From Ligustrum vulgare (Eukaryota > Streptophyta > Magnoliopsida > Lamiales > Oleaceae), in the NCBI GenBank assembly GCA_963555705.1, contig OY743190.1:33710929-33774928 (forward strand): a stretch of DNA of 64,000 nucleotides. Direction: 5' to 3'. The stretch's first letter is position 1. Every line of letters begins with the position of its first letter. The notes under the pieces were generated by a model, which saw nothing but the letters and a program-made list of their open reading frames with translations, searched no databases and was not told where the DNA came from. Of the stretch, positions 23,955-35,519 are shown piece by piece. A program made the position numbers and the translations under genes.

Positions 23955-24642
23955 TGTTGATCACAAAATTTAGTGGGATCATGGATCAACACGTCTTAAT
24001 TTTTTCCTCTTGAATATGTGGACTTCCTGCACATTAAGACAAACAATCAATATGCAACAGGGGCTAAGGTGGCTCCCGTTTGCACTTTGATACTTAAGTC
24101 AGTATTCATTTCAAACAAATATAATTTGGGTACGAAAAATATAAGTGTGTAAAATAGAGAAAAATGAGTGAGATTTGTATATTAAGTTTTAGTATAAAGT
24201 TTCAAACCCTCTATTTGGAGATACCAGTGATCTATTTATAGTGGAAGCAATTGTCCTGGACGGTAACACGTGTTGTGCTTTACACATCTCAGACTCCTAT
24301 CCGTTAAAGAAGTAAACCAATTAGTTAGCTATAATCATCATTACCTATTATAGGGTTACGACAGCTGTCACGTCCCTAATAAATGGACTGTCGCATCAAG
24401 CCGTAACTTGCAGATGGGTTGCATCTCCCTGACATACTAATTGGTCTCGTCACCGGTCCAAGGGCATGAGCCTCAAACAATACCAGTTCAACATAATTAG
24501 TCTGGTTGCATAAAGCATCGGACAACATGACTCCTTGGTAAACAATAATTTGTCTTTGGCCTGGGGTCCTACAAGTAGCTCACGGACCATATGTGGTCCC
24601 TTACTGATAACGTGTCGAGTTCATTTAGGCATGGTCGTAACA
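23955..24642 (-). mobile_element. Solo LTR (gypsy-type family L1) with 5-bp TSD
   Basis: Starts TGTTGATCAC and ends GTCGTAACA on the plus strand, flanked by GCCAC on both sides (23950-23954, 24643-24647). It aligns with 28452-29117 and shares the motif CTTAAGTCAGT with the Tat LTR at 57925-58510. A TATA box reads on the minus strand (plus CTATTTATAG at about 24231-24240), so transcription would run leftward. There is no internal domain. Confidence 0.85.
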
Positions 24643-24647
24643 GCCAC

Positions 24648-25063
24648 AAAATATTATTATACCATAAAAGAAAGGGTAAATTGGGGATGGACTCCTCATT
24701 CTCTCATGTAGTGAGGTTTTTGATCCTCGACCTTCAAAAATGAGATTTTAAGTCCCTGTTCTCTTTACTGTTTTGAGGTCGTTTTCTGTTTTTATTTTTG
24801 AAAACGCTAAAAACGCATTCTCTTTATCATTTTGGAAAAAAAAAAAAAAATTGTATACAAAACGCCCAAAACCTCGTTTTGGGTGTTTTGTGTGTATTTC
24901 GACAAAAAAATGTCCAAAACGCGAAAAACGCGTTTTGGGATTTTTTATTTTTTTATTTTTTTTTAAAGAATTATCTTAACTTAGAACTAAGCTTAATATA
25001 AAGTTTTTATTTTTTTATTACTTTTTTTAGAATTATCCTAACTTGGAACTAAGCCTAAATAAT

Positions 25064-25120
<57 letters not shown>

Positions 25121-26772
25121 ATCCTAACTTGGAACTAAGTTTAAATAAAGTTTTATTGAATTCAATATCAACATTACAAAAAAAAAAATTAAGTGAGAAT
25201 TCTTGTTATTATATTTCAAAAAATGCACTGATAAATGGACTCTGGTGGTTTTGAAAAAACTTGCATTTTTTGAATTTTAATAGAAGTAGAGCTTTTTCAA
25301 ATCCCGAACCTGACCAAGCTGTGTTAATATAGAGTCTTAATGCTCACATTAGTGTGTTGCATGTAACCATGTTTTCAGTGTATTGTGAAAGGAAATTTGA
25401 GTTTGAATTAGTATTATTCTGCAAGCAAATTAATTAAAAATAGTTTAAGTAGTATTCTGCAAAATTTCAAAGAGAACGTGTTTTCCAGCTTTTTATTTTC
25501 AAAAACAGTTTTCAGAAATGACAAACCAAACGTGTTTTCAGCAAATTTGAAAACAAAAATGAAAACACAAAACATTTTCGAAAATGAAAATACAAATAGA
25601 ACGCCACCTAAGTTTTCAACCTATCTGAACATGTGAAAATAATCAATTTGAGGGTTAAAATTGCCCTCGGCTTACAATTGAATTGGATATAAATGTTGAG
25701 TGATTTAACGATTTTGTCCTTGGACTGTGAGTTAGGTGGAAGTGACGTGATTTTAACATTTTCATTGATCTATCACTAGAGACATAAGGTTCATTAAATT
25801 AAATAGGATGATGAGTACCTCTAATTACACCATATGAATGTGGGGGACCCTAATTGTAATTTAAATTTTGTTCTTGAAGACATGGATTAATTTGTACATT
25901 GTGTTTGTCTCAGGTCCCCATCTAAGATATGATAATATCCTCATTCGTAGAGCATTTTTAATGGAACAATATCTACTATATATATGTGGTAAACACATAA
26001 ACATTACAAAACTTCTTTAATGCAACAATATTCATTGTGCATGCGTGACAAATTATTATTAGTTTCCAAAAAAAGTGAAAGAGTGAGAAATATTTTGATT
26101 GAATAAAAATTATTAAATTAATGCTAAATATTGTCTAACACGTATCTAGTACAATGTGCACAATATCTAGTACAATGTCTAGAACCCAGAATTTAGTTGG
26201 ATATAGTTTGGAACTTGGACCTATCACAAATTGAACTTTATCGAAATTTTGGTGTTGTCATTTGATTTTTATTTATTATAATAAATGGTCGATTTGTCAT
26301 TTGATTATTTGGTGCAAACGGTCATATGATAGGAAGATGGACTTTGCTTCCTAACGGTGTCAAAGAAGGGACGGATCCAGAATGATGCGAGCCAATTTTA
26401 CCGTTCATGCTGGATCCGCTAATTTTTTTTATTTTTTTATTTTTACCTTAAAATTCAGTATCAATTTTTTTTTTTTCTCTCACCGTTATAGTGAGTGCTT
26501 GTGATATATCAAATCCGTTCATACTCACTCCAATTCCTTTGCCCCTGTCAAAGCGTGCGTGTATATGTGAATGGGAAGGTTATCAAGATACATCGTGTCT
26601 ATTTTACATATCAAACTTAGCAATAACTTGCAAAATTGAAGGCTTGAAGCAACATGAGGGGGCTATTTCAGGCGTGAAAGAGAAGTGGTCCATGATCCAG
26701 TTGGAATTCTGGATTGATACGAGCAATACCCACATTTCTTGAAATAAATAAATAAATAAATAATTATAATTA
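24648..26772. other. AT-rich intergenic stretch with poly-T runs
   Basis: Low-complexity DNA: a poly-T run of over 40 bases (about 25067-25114) and repeated short modules (for example AGAATTATCCTAACTTGGAACTAAG at about 25030 and 25115, diverged at 24966). An isolated hAT-end-like sequence GGGACGGATCCAGAATGATG lies at about 26373. No supported gene. Confidence 0.6.
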
Positions 26773-26915
26773 GGCCCTGTTTGTTTCTAAGAAAATTTTC
26801 CAACTTTCTCATCAAATTCATTTTCAACCACATATTTTTATGGAATCCACCACTTTACACACTTTTTAACAACTTTTCAACCACACTCAAATTTTCATAC
26901 ACACTAAACAGGTTC
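26773..26915. mobile_element. Short MITE (GGCCCTGTTTG ends)
   Basis: A 143-bp element with ends GGCCCTGTTTG and AAACAGGTTC as inverted repeats and AT-rich interior. The flanks do not give a convincing duplication (TTA left, TAA right). Confidence 0.6.
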
Positions 26916-27193
26916 TAAACTTAAAACTATTGGACTTCCACAACAAGCATACTATAACTTAACGGATGAATAAAATGCTTGTTTGATCAAACGTTTGAGA
27001 AGTCAAAACCTACTTTTTAAGATTAAGAAATTACTTTTGAACATATTTATTTAATTTATTGAAAGTACTTTATCTGACGAAAAGAACTTTTAAAGAAACT
27101 TAATCGTGATCTTGGCTTCTCGTGAAACTCCTCTCCAAGAAGCAGAAGTAAAGTAGCGCCCAAAAAACATGTGACACTTCAGTTTTATACTAA

Positions 27194-27693
27194 GACTGCG
27201 TTTGATAGCGATGGTGGAATTTAAATGGAAAGAAAATGAATTCCAAGGAATTGAATTCCTGAAAATTGGATGTTTTGTATTTGATTGGTTTAATTTTTTA
27301 GATGAAAAAAATTGGGGAGTTTTTCAACTTTTGTTGTTTGTTGACATTATTTTCCTTGGAAAATAAAACAAAATTTAGCTATGTTAATCAAAAAATATAT
27401 ATTTTGTCGTTGTTAATTGATTTATTTTTTTCCCAAAAACTGAAATTATTATTATCAAGTACAAATATATGAAAAAATAAAAAAATATTTTTTTTATTAA
27501 CATAACTAAATTTTGCTTGCTTTATTTTCCAAAGAAAATAATGTCAATCAAACAACAACAGTTGAAAAATTCTCCACTTTTTCCACCTAAAAAATTAAAC
27601 CAATCAAGCACATTAAACTTCAAATTTCCAGATTTAATTTCCTGAAATTCATTTTTTTTCACTCAAATTTCACCTTGATTATCAAACACAGCC
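27194..27693. mobile_element. 500-bp foldback MITE (Tourist/PIF-Harbinger-like)
   Basis: The whole element is a long hairpin: the left half, from GACTGCGTTTGATAGCGATG through TTGACATTATTTTCCTTGG, is mirrored in the right half down to ATCAAACACAGCC. It is flanked by TAA on both sides (27191-27193, 27694-27696), the 3-bp target duplication of PIF/Harbinger elements. Confidence 0.85.
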
Positions 27694-28182
27694 TAATTGT
27701 TACTCAGAAAAAGGTGCAAAACTAGCGTACAACTAGAGGTGTCAAGACGAACGGGCCAACCAAAACCGTGAAAATAGGCCCGAATAGACTCGGGACCGCG
27801 GGCATACCCTGACCCGTGCTGGCGATTCACGGGTTAAAAAGTTTTGAACCGCGGGTTTCGCGGGTCAAACCTTCGCGGACCGCGATTAACTAACTAACCC
27901 GTGGAAAAAAAATTTATTTTTATTAAATATGGTAGTTTTGAAAATATATCTTCTTCTACAAACTCTAATACAACTTTTAAGTGTTAAAACAAAATTTTAT
28001 TTTTTCTCCCTAATAACTAAGAAACGTAATGTTCTTTGATAATAATAATTAGAAATACATTTAGCATTTAATTGTTATTTATTTATATTTTACTTAAATT
28101 TGCAAATTTAGAAGTAATTTATGTAATATAAAATATACATTTAAATTCTATGTAAAGATTTTATGGTATAAATATGAACTTA

Positions 28183-29335
28183 GAACATCTCCAATGCACT
28201 CTGTGGATTGGGGCTAACGTGACAATAAAATAGACGGACTTCTAAAGAGTGTGGATAAATAGACGGAGAAGTCAAAAATTTACTCTCCAATGGTTCTTTC
28301 TACATTTAAATAATATTGATTGTGTGACTTTTTTTATTTAAATTTAAAATTAATTACTATGCATAAATTAAGCCTTATCTGCATGATTTCTCACTGTATA
28401 AAGAGTTCAAATAAAAATAACTTGTATCATAAAACCTGATTGACCAATGTATGTTGACCACAAAATCTGGTAGGAACTTGGATCAACACGTCTCAGCTCC
28501 TCCCTCTTGAACACATAGACCTCCTGCGCACTAAGACAAACAATCAGCTTGCAAAGGGGGCCGAGGTGGCTACCGTTTGCACTCCGATGCCTAAGTCAGT
28601 GTTCATTTCAAGCAAATATAAATTTGGTGCGGGAAATATAAGTGTGTAAAAGAGAGAAAAGAGAGTGAGAGTAAAATATTGAGTTAGAGTATTGGATTAT
28701 CAACCTCTTTTTGAAGGCAAGTGTGCTCTATTTATAGAATGAGTAATTATCTTAGATTGTGACACGTGTTATGCTTGACACGTGTCTTTACCCCAGCAGT
28801 TGAGGAGTTAAGCTACTTTTTGGGATGTAATCATTGCTACCAGCCGTAGGAGTGGGGTGCCTGTCATATCCTTCATAAAGGCAACGTCTTGTCAAGCCAC
28901 ATTCAAGTGAACATATTTCTGACACTCTCCACTGTCCCAACTCAGATCCGGGGTGTTATTACATGGCACCTCGGCTTACTATAAATCAGTTCGGACAGAT
29001 AGGGTCCACGCGATATTCCATCTCGAAAATCGACCCAAGGAAAAACCCTAAGTTTCGGTCATAGGCTAGGGCCTCTACTGGTGATCCATTGGGCTCATTT
29101 TGGACACGATTTCAACAGTTCTTATTTATAATAATTAAATAATTAAGAAATAAAAGTTAATGTTGAATCAGCATGTCTTACGGAGCGTCTAGATGTAGAT
29201 GCTCCACCTTAGCGACACGTCAACCTAACATCCTAGTCCACATTGTGCAGTGGAGAGGGATTTTTATCATAATCCGTCTATTTGCTAACGTTTCATGTGT
29301 ATTTTTCCAATCTACGGAATGCATTTGAGATGCTC
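28183..29335. mobile_element. Foldback element (GAACATCTCCAATGC ends), middle layer
   Basis: The left arm (28183-28260) with GAACATCTCCAATGC, GATTGG and AATAGACGGA is mirrored on the right (29270-29335, reading GCATTTGAGATGCTC at the end). Both sides are flanked by TTA (28180-28182, 29336-29338), pointing to a PIF/Harbinger-like MITE. It is interrupted by a solo LTR at 28452-29117. Confidence 0.75.
28452..29117 (-). mobile_element. Solo LTR (family L1), inner layer of the nest
   Basis: Starts TGTTGACCAC and ends GATTTCAACA. It aligns with the solo LTR at 23955-24642 over most of its length (for example ATGGATCAACACGTCT/TTGGATCAACACGTCT, and CACGTGTT in the middle). TATA box on the minus strand (plus CTATTTATAG at about 28729-28738). 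The 5-mers at its ends (ATGTA, GTTCT) do not match, so either a recombination product or a decayed TSD. Confidence 0.75.
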
Positions 29336-29617
29336 TTATCATTTTAATCATTTTGTGTTTAGAAATCTGACAAAAAAAATTGCTATAAATATGAAAAAAT
29401 CTATGTTATTATTCATACAGACAAATCAGAATGAACCGTGACCTGCATGGACCAGCGGGAGGGTCTGGATTGTAGTTCGAAATTTGTGGGCTGACCCAAA
29501 ATCGGTCCGAAACCCGCAGCGGGCGAGCTTTTTTTCAAGCGGGCCGTTACCGGGCTTTTATGTTGGCAGGCCGACCCAGCCCGGACCACCCGAATTGACA
29601 CCTCCACATACAACTAG

Positions 29618-30300
29618 CCAGGAGGGTAACCTCTCATCCATTTATTCTGATATAACTAAAACCTCTTATGTACTAGAATGTAACCAGTAAAGAAATATAG
29701 GTAGACTCAACTCGCAAGAACTGTGAACAGAGATGGAGAATTTTTGCAAAAAGAAAAACATTCTTGATTATTAAAGCCAAAGGGGATGTAAGGTTGCTTG
29801 TGATTGACCCCTAATAATAAAAGAGTAGAGCTCAAAAAGGCAATATCAATCATGAAGCACTAATTCTAGATAAGATATTTGCATAGAAACAGAACCCCCA
29901 CTAAAACGTGACACATGATTTTATTCTCAAAATCACTCTATTTTAATTGTCCCTTTTCACAATCATCAATCTCCTTAACATCAATAAAATCCCACTAAAC
30001 TTCTGGTGATATCATCAGTAAATTCTATCCATAAATGATGAAATGGTAGAAGTTTGTTAAAAAAGACGGTGTCTTCCAAGTAAAGCATTCTCTTTTTTAT
30101 CATTCAGGAGATTGTTTTTTAGCACTGATGTCGGCAAACTAAGTTGACTATATAAGGTCTGATTGTTTGATTTGTAAAAAAGGTTGAACCCCAACATTAG
30201 GGTCCTTACCTGCCCTGTCATGTGCCTTGGTAAAGGATGTAAATCGCAGGTTACGCCTCTCATAGTGTAGGGTGAGGGCTTACATTTTAGATGAGGTGGT
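29618..30300. other. Upstream region of the 30417 gene
   Basis: No gene or mobile-element end is recognisable. Presumed promoter and leader of the membrane-protein gene; a pyrimidine-rich stretch CTCTCACTCTCTTTTCCTCTCTTC at about 30337-30361 looks like its 5' leader. Confidence 0.45.
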
Positions 30301-30416
30301 GAAAACCGGAAAGCTCGTTGCACGCGCCAAAGAACTCCTCTCACTCTCTTTTCCTCTCTTCATTGCAATTTTTCTTCAATAATTTGAATTCTCTCAGCTG
30401 CACAAGGTGGACGAAA

Positions 30417-32497
30417 ATGGTTGAGAACCTAAAGTTGGTAAAGGCACAGTTTTCTGTTTATTGTAATTATTTTAACTGGTTAATTGAGGATTCCTCTTCT
30501 TAAAACTCTCTCTATCCCTCTGACATATTGAAATTTTTTCATATTTCAGATGGACATGGTTTATGGGAATATGAGCTCAAATTTTGAAGCAAGGGGTGAT
30601 CAAAATCATCAAGTAAATGAAGGGACAAAATCTGATACCTTTGTGGTGGATATGCAACATTTTTCTCATCATCTCACAGAGGAAGATGTTGATATTGCAA
30701 ATTCAAGAGTTTCCGTAAGTTTCTCAAATCTGAAAATCTGTTTTTTTGGATTCCAGTATCTTTTAACACGGCGTTTTGGTATCAAACTACAGCTTTTTCA
30801 GCCTGAAATATAAAGAAAGGATTTCATTGCACTTTTACAGTTTTACTGGTAATATCTATTCATTAGTGGTAATGCATATGCTTGATCATAACTTAAAGTT
30901 GCAGAGGAACCTTTCAAATAAAGGATCACTCAGAGTTGGGGAAAAGAAAATCAGCCCTATTACAGGCAACGAAAGAGAAGCTAGAAGAGTTGAAACTTCA
31001 CCAACAGGTAACTATTTGCTTTCTTTTTTTTCTTTTATCAAATAAGAAACCATCAAAAAGACCTGTGCCCAATTTTTCTATGTTCACAACCATCTTTCAT
31101 AGACTGTTCGTTACAACCTTGTACCGCATTCCAAATATGTACTTAGACGTCTCTAGTGGTACCAGAGATGTCTAATTAATTCTTATATCATGAGATTAAG
31201 GGCTCAAATTTCTAGGGAAGTGCCCAGTCACCTGGGACAAAAATCTTCTTCAAAGGGGAATAATTTGTTTGTTATGGGGGCACGCCACAAGCTAACAACG
31301 TCGTTTGGTATAATAGATTTTGAAGAAAGATAATTTAAAGATGTTTGTACAAACCCTTTAATCATCTTCAACCATCTTTTTTTTTTTTTTTTTTGAAATA
31401 TCTTCAACCATTTTTTGGTATCAGTTCTTTTGAATAGAAAGGTTATTAATTTGTATTCAATAAAATAATGATGCAGATGTAGGAATCAAGATGCAACTTT
31501 ACATTACTGGATTAAAAAACCTGTTTCCATGTCAACTCTGCTCATGTACATGTACATGCAAACATTATAATGGCACTAACATTTTCTGTCAGATTATTTT
31601 TCCTTTGGGTGCTAAAGCAGCAGCAGCATAAAAAAAGCAAAAGATGAATTTCAACTTTTTGTCAGTATACCCTACAAAAGTATCTTTCCTTTATGTTTCT
31701 ATTCACATATTGCCTACTGGGCTGCACATGTATTTACATTATGGGAAGCTAAAGTAAGAGGAAACTATTGCTTATACTATATATATACAGTTTTGCTACA
31801 TGTACATAGAGGTTGACAAAAAGTTTGACAATAGGAAATCCTGGTATTTCACACATCAGATCAACCCCACATCAAAGGCCAAAAGCTTGCTATATCATTT
31901 TCCATTCATAATTTTTGTAAACCTCTATGTATTACTGTACGAGTAGCATTAATCATATATATTTTGCATTTTTGCTTGGTATTAAAACTGCAGCTGCATT
32001 ACACGGGAGTATAACGCCTGAAAAGCCAGTTGTAGTAATGGTAGGGTCAGCTGATCACTCGATCAACCCCCAAATCCATCATCAAATCACAATCATGAAC
32101 GGAAGCATGAGCAACAAGGCGACAGAAACCAAATTTGGCGGTAAAAAACTTGGCTTCAAGCGTTCTTCTCTATTCTGGACAGTTGATCCCAGGAGGATAC
32201 TATTCTTCTTTGCAACCCTGTAAGTTCATGCATTGGGTTCTAACCAGAACTTTCCAAGATAACAATACCTAGTGAAAATATAAAATTTCAATGGTTTAAT
32301 TGAGAAATCCAATGGATATGAGTCAACATTTTCTTAAAGCAGATGATCCAATATATCTGCTAATACATGAATGAGTTGATCACTGAGTGAGTAGCTATCT
32401 TCTCGTCCGTGGCAGGTCAAGCGTGGGAACTATGCTTCTAATCTATTTCACCTTATCCTTTGGAAAGCTCGATGGGGATGACAACGCTCTCGATTGA
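30417..32497 (+). CDS. Conserved plant protein with C-terminal membrane anchor
   Basis: I read a five-exon gene: 30417-30437, 30550-30714, 30905-31007, 31994-32219 and 32416-32497. All introns are GT-AG and phases agree, giving 198 residues. The product is largely polar (a basic stretch RNLSNKGSLRVGEKK in exon 3). Exon 4 has GSITPEKPVVVMVGSADHS and HHQITIMNGSMS. The end is VDPRRILFFFATLSS followed by VGTMLLIYFTLSFG, a single hydrophobic segment of about 22 residues, then a short acidic tail ending DNALD. From memory, this matches an uncharacterised but conserved plant family sharing the DPRRIL-FFFATLSSxGT-LLIYFTLS signature. The topology suggests a tail-anchored membrane protein with the bulk in the cytosol (inference). 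Function unknown. The long intron 3 (986 bp) has no other gene. Confidence 0.8.
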
Positions 32498-32542
32498 TAA
32501 CATTCATTACACGATCCGCTACGATGAGGGATGAACTTATTA

Positions 32543-32696
32543 GAGCCTGTTTGCTAATGTGAAATTTTTTGATTTTTGTGTGTTTTTGATGGATGTGTGG
32601 TTTAAAAAAGTTTGAAAAGTAAAAAAAATGGACTTGACTAAGAATGGATAGTTGAAATTGAGTTTGAAAACTTGAGGCGAAAAATGGCAGCGGCTC
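32543..32696. mobile_element. MITE (family M2, copy 1) just after the membrane-protein gene
   Basis: Begins GAGCCTGTTTGCTAATGTG and ends GCAGCGGCTC. It shares TTTTTGATGGATGTGTGGTTTAAAAA and GTTTGAAAAGT with the copy at 53124-53300. It starts 46 bp past the stop codon and so probably lies in the 3' UTR. Confidence 0.7.
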
Positions 32697-33091
32697 TAAG
32701 TCTTTAATTATGAATTGCTGGCTTCTTTTTGGCAAGACCAATCAGAAATGTTGCATGAAGAAAAGACGAAAATTGGTAGAGAAGGATAAGAGACTGACCT
32801 CCCATTCTCATGGCTCCAAATCCTGCAAAATTTCATTCTTCGAAGCCAAATTCTCTTATAGCAGCAGAATATTTAAACTGATGACAACAGCAGACAGCAC
32901 AAAGACAGACAAGAATCATCATATTGAGAGAGTGCAAGAGACAACAAGCATGTGATCTATTACCTTTCATGTTTGTCTTCTTTTATCATTGTGCAAGTAT
33001 AAATGAAATGAAATTAAATGATACAATTCTCTGCATGACAATTTCAGCTACAGCCTACAAAAATAGGATAGATAGATAGATATGAACCCAT
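32697..33091. other. 3' flank of membrane-protein gene
   Basis: No supported gene. AATGAAATGAAATTAAATG at about 33002-33020 and nearby AT-rich sequence could contain polyadenylation signals; a short GATA microsatellite lies at 33069-33081. Confidence 0.4.
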
Positions 33092-33099
33092 ATAGTAAG

Positions 33100-33974
33100 C
33101 AGGGACGGAGCTAGGATTTTGAGTGAGTGAGGGCCAAAATTTTTAAATTGAGGGAGGAGGGAGGCCCCCTTCCGGGGGTTCGGGGGCGGAGCCCCCGAAA
33201 TTTTTTTGGATCAATATGATTGAAACTGCGATTTTGAGTACCGAATTGGTTTCTAGAGTTGGAGGTTCAGATGTTTTCTACTTGTGTCATCTCCCTATCA
33301 CCCTATGTATATGAACATGGGAATCACAAACTTAAATTTTAACTTAATTAGAAATTTTTTAATTCCATCCACCTAATCATAAAATTTTGACTTAAATTTC
33401 ATCCAGTAAATCAAAAACTAAAGTGCACTTCTCAATTCTCATCACTGTGACAATTCTAGAACAAAATCTTAAATTAAAAAAAAAAAGTAAAATGCAGAAC
33501 CCTAATAAGCTGCATAAACAAGCACAATTCAAATTTTCAAGTACACAACAAGAGTAACATTTAACAAGACAAGATGCATTATCAATTAGTTAAAAAGCTT
33601 ACTTGGAAAAATTATTTGCACGAGCAGCGCTACGCAGGTAGCCATGGATGGCGGCGACGGAGAAGCAGCGCAAGCAGGGATGGCGGCGCCGACGACGGAG
33701 GCTCGATCGGACACCCGCAGTCGACAAAGGCAGGCACGCACAGGCACAACACAAATTCAGCCTTTAGGATTACGGACGGAAGAAGCGTGGAAGCCAGCTA
33801 GAAACATGAATTGAATTTGATTTTGGTATCGGTCTGAGACTGGTTGGAGCATAATAAGGTCAGGTTTTGGGCTTTTTCAATTTTTTTTTGGCCAAAGCAT
33901 ACTGGACTCATTTTTTTTTCCAAATTCCAGTGGGGGCCTAGGCCCCCACTGGGCCTAAGCAGGCTCCGTCCCTG
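33100..33974. mobile_element. Tip100-like hAT, non-autonomous, with perfect 8-bp TSD
   Basis: Terminal inverted repeats CAGGGACGGAGC and GCTCCGTCCCTG; target duplication ATAGTAAG on both sides (33092-33099, 33975-33982). A GC-rich subterminal palindrome TTCGGGGGC...GCCCCCGAA sits at 33179-33199. At the right end GGGGGCCTAGGCCCCCACTGGGCC forms another hairpin. No transposase frame. It is well preserved, hence fairly recent. Confidence 0.9.
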
Positions 33975-33982
33975 ATAGTAAG

Positions 33983-34593
33983 TCAGTACTAAACTACTAG
34001 CAGAATACACATCTGGGGTTGAGAAAAACATAAAAGAGGAAATTACATAAAATACCCTAGAAATATAATTAATTACATTAATACACTTATACTAATTAAA
34101 CTGTCTAATCACAGTAAAATATACGGTGTAAACGAAGACAGCAAACTGAAGCAAATATTACAAGAACGGATCAAGGGGATCAGCGAGATATCGGCTGAAA
34201 ACCTAGGTGTTGCCAGAGAGGAAAGGCACCTTGTCGACTCCCTTTGAAGTACTTGCTATAATGAACCATCTTCTCTTCGAGAGAGGGGGCTTCTTGCTCT
34301 CCCAGGAGAAGATGCACCGCCGCCAGATGTAGCCAGTAAGCATTTTGAGCCGCCTCTTAGAGCTTGGGGTGCAAACCGCAATCCTGACGCGAAATCTAGT
34401 ACCGAAAAGGAGGAAAAGGAGAAGCCGCCATTATTAGTACTTGGTCCAGGACCCTCATCTTAATGAAGTAAGAATTTCTACTTGGCGGAGCCTTTGCCTA
34501 GTTAAGCTCGTCCCACGCTTCGATCCAAGTCACCATTGCATGTGCAAGCTTGATGAAGTAATCAACCACCTTCCCAAGCTTCGCCTTGACTTG
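33983..34593. other. Unassigned sequence interrupted by a hAT
   Basis: GC content is higher at 34140-34660 than in the flanks. On the minus strand a 46-codon frame (34343 to 34203) begins MLTGYIWRRC and ends KVPFLSGNT; I do not recognise it. The segment continues after the hAT (35229 onward), as the matching 8-bp duplication shows. It may be a decayed gene fragment. Confidence 0.35.
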
Positions 34594-34601
34594 CTTGGCA
34601 A

Positions 34602-35220
34602 CAGTGGCGAATGCAGACTTTTTATAGTACTGGGACACGATTTGTGTTTTTGCTGACGGCCTGTACGAGGATTCGGGGGCAGCGCCCCCGAATATTATTT
34701 TTTTTTTAGGAAGAAGACCGAAAAATTTAAAAAAATACTTGAAATTTTATTACAATTGTTCTATACGCGTTTTCATACTTTGATAACATTCTATAATTAT
34801 ATCATTGTCAATATTAAGTACACATCCTTCTCAATATTTGTTACATCAAATTCAAGAGTGTCACTCTTAACATCCCCAACATTATCCCCGATGTTGAGAC
34901 ATATCTTCAATTTCAACATCATTTTTTTCACCAAGTTCCTCAACCCTTTCATTTCTAACTTCATTTTCATTACTTTGCTTATCAGAAGAAAACCTGGATT
35001 TACGCTTAAAATATTTTTCCAAAACCGATACAAACAAACAAATAAATAATTGTAAACACATATTAACCCTAAAATCTCAAATAATCCAATATAATTTTAG
35101 GGAATCAGGTAATGACTATGTTCAAGAATCAACTTATTTTTTTTATTTTTATTTTTAAAAAAAGTTGAATTTTTACTGGGGGCACATGCCCCAGCGGGCC
35201 CCTATGTGGGTCCGCCCCTG
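34602..35220. mobile_element. Tip100-like hAT, non-autonomous, with perfect 8-bp TSD
   Basis: Left end CAGTGGCGAATGC, right end GTGGGTCCGCCCCTG (reverse CAGGGGCGGACCCAC). The target duplication CTTGGCAA is perfect on both sides (34594-34601, 35221-35228). It also has the subterminal palindrome TTCGGGGGC...GCCCCCGAA at 34673-34693, seen in the hAT at 33100. The inner part is AT-rich with no transposase. Confidence 0.9.
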
Positions 35221-35519
35221 CTTGGCAAGTTCAAGATAACATTTCTGAACAGTGGTGCTGTCTTTTGTAAGGATTACAGATTGGAAAAAGGGATTAACAC
35301 CCTTGTATTCCTTCCATTTCACTTTTCCCAATGTCCTACTATTTCAAAATTGTTTTATTTAAGTCCTACAATGATATTTATAAAAATTTATATAGTAAAT
35401 TTTATTTGGTACTAAATAATTAATTTCAATTCGAATTGGTTTTCTTATTAAATTAAAAGAAATAATAAATATCCAGTACAAAAAGTGACAAATTTGATTA
35501 TGGAATTGCAAAAATAGAA

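Larger units (their letters stand above)
27737..29609. mobile_element. hAT-like non-autonomous element (outer layer of a nest)
   Basis: Left end AGGTGTCAAGACGAACGGGCC and right end reading CCCGAATTGACACCT are inverted repeats; both subterminal zones are GC-rich and unlike the surroundings. The 8-mer ACAACTAG sits on both sides (27729-27736, 29610-29617), as expected for hAT. The right end has about six bases between the repeat and the duplication, so the exact terminus is approximate. No transposase frame; the interior is AT-rich and holds two nested elements. Confidence 0.75.

Noticed and set aside
24773..25001. Lysine/phenylalanine-rich frames
   Set aside because: They come from poly-A and poly-T runs with no homology or splice context.
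26373..26742. Complete hAT starting GGGACGGATCC
   Set aside because: Only one end-like sequence is visible; no inverted partner or 8-bp duplication was found.
23955..29117. The two L1 LTRs as a pair bounding one 5-kb element
   Set aside because: The left copy has its own GCCAC duplication, the right copy lies inside a separate hAT, and no primer site, purine tract or pol lies between them.
33574..33801. Arg/Gly-rich frame within the 33100 hAT
   Set aside because: GC-rich patch in a non-autonomous element, no transposase motifs and no homology recognised.
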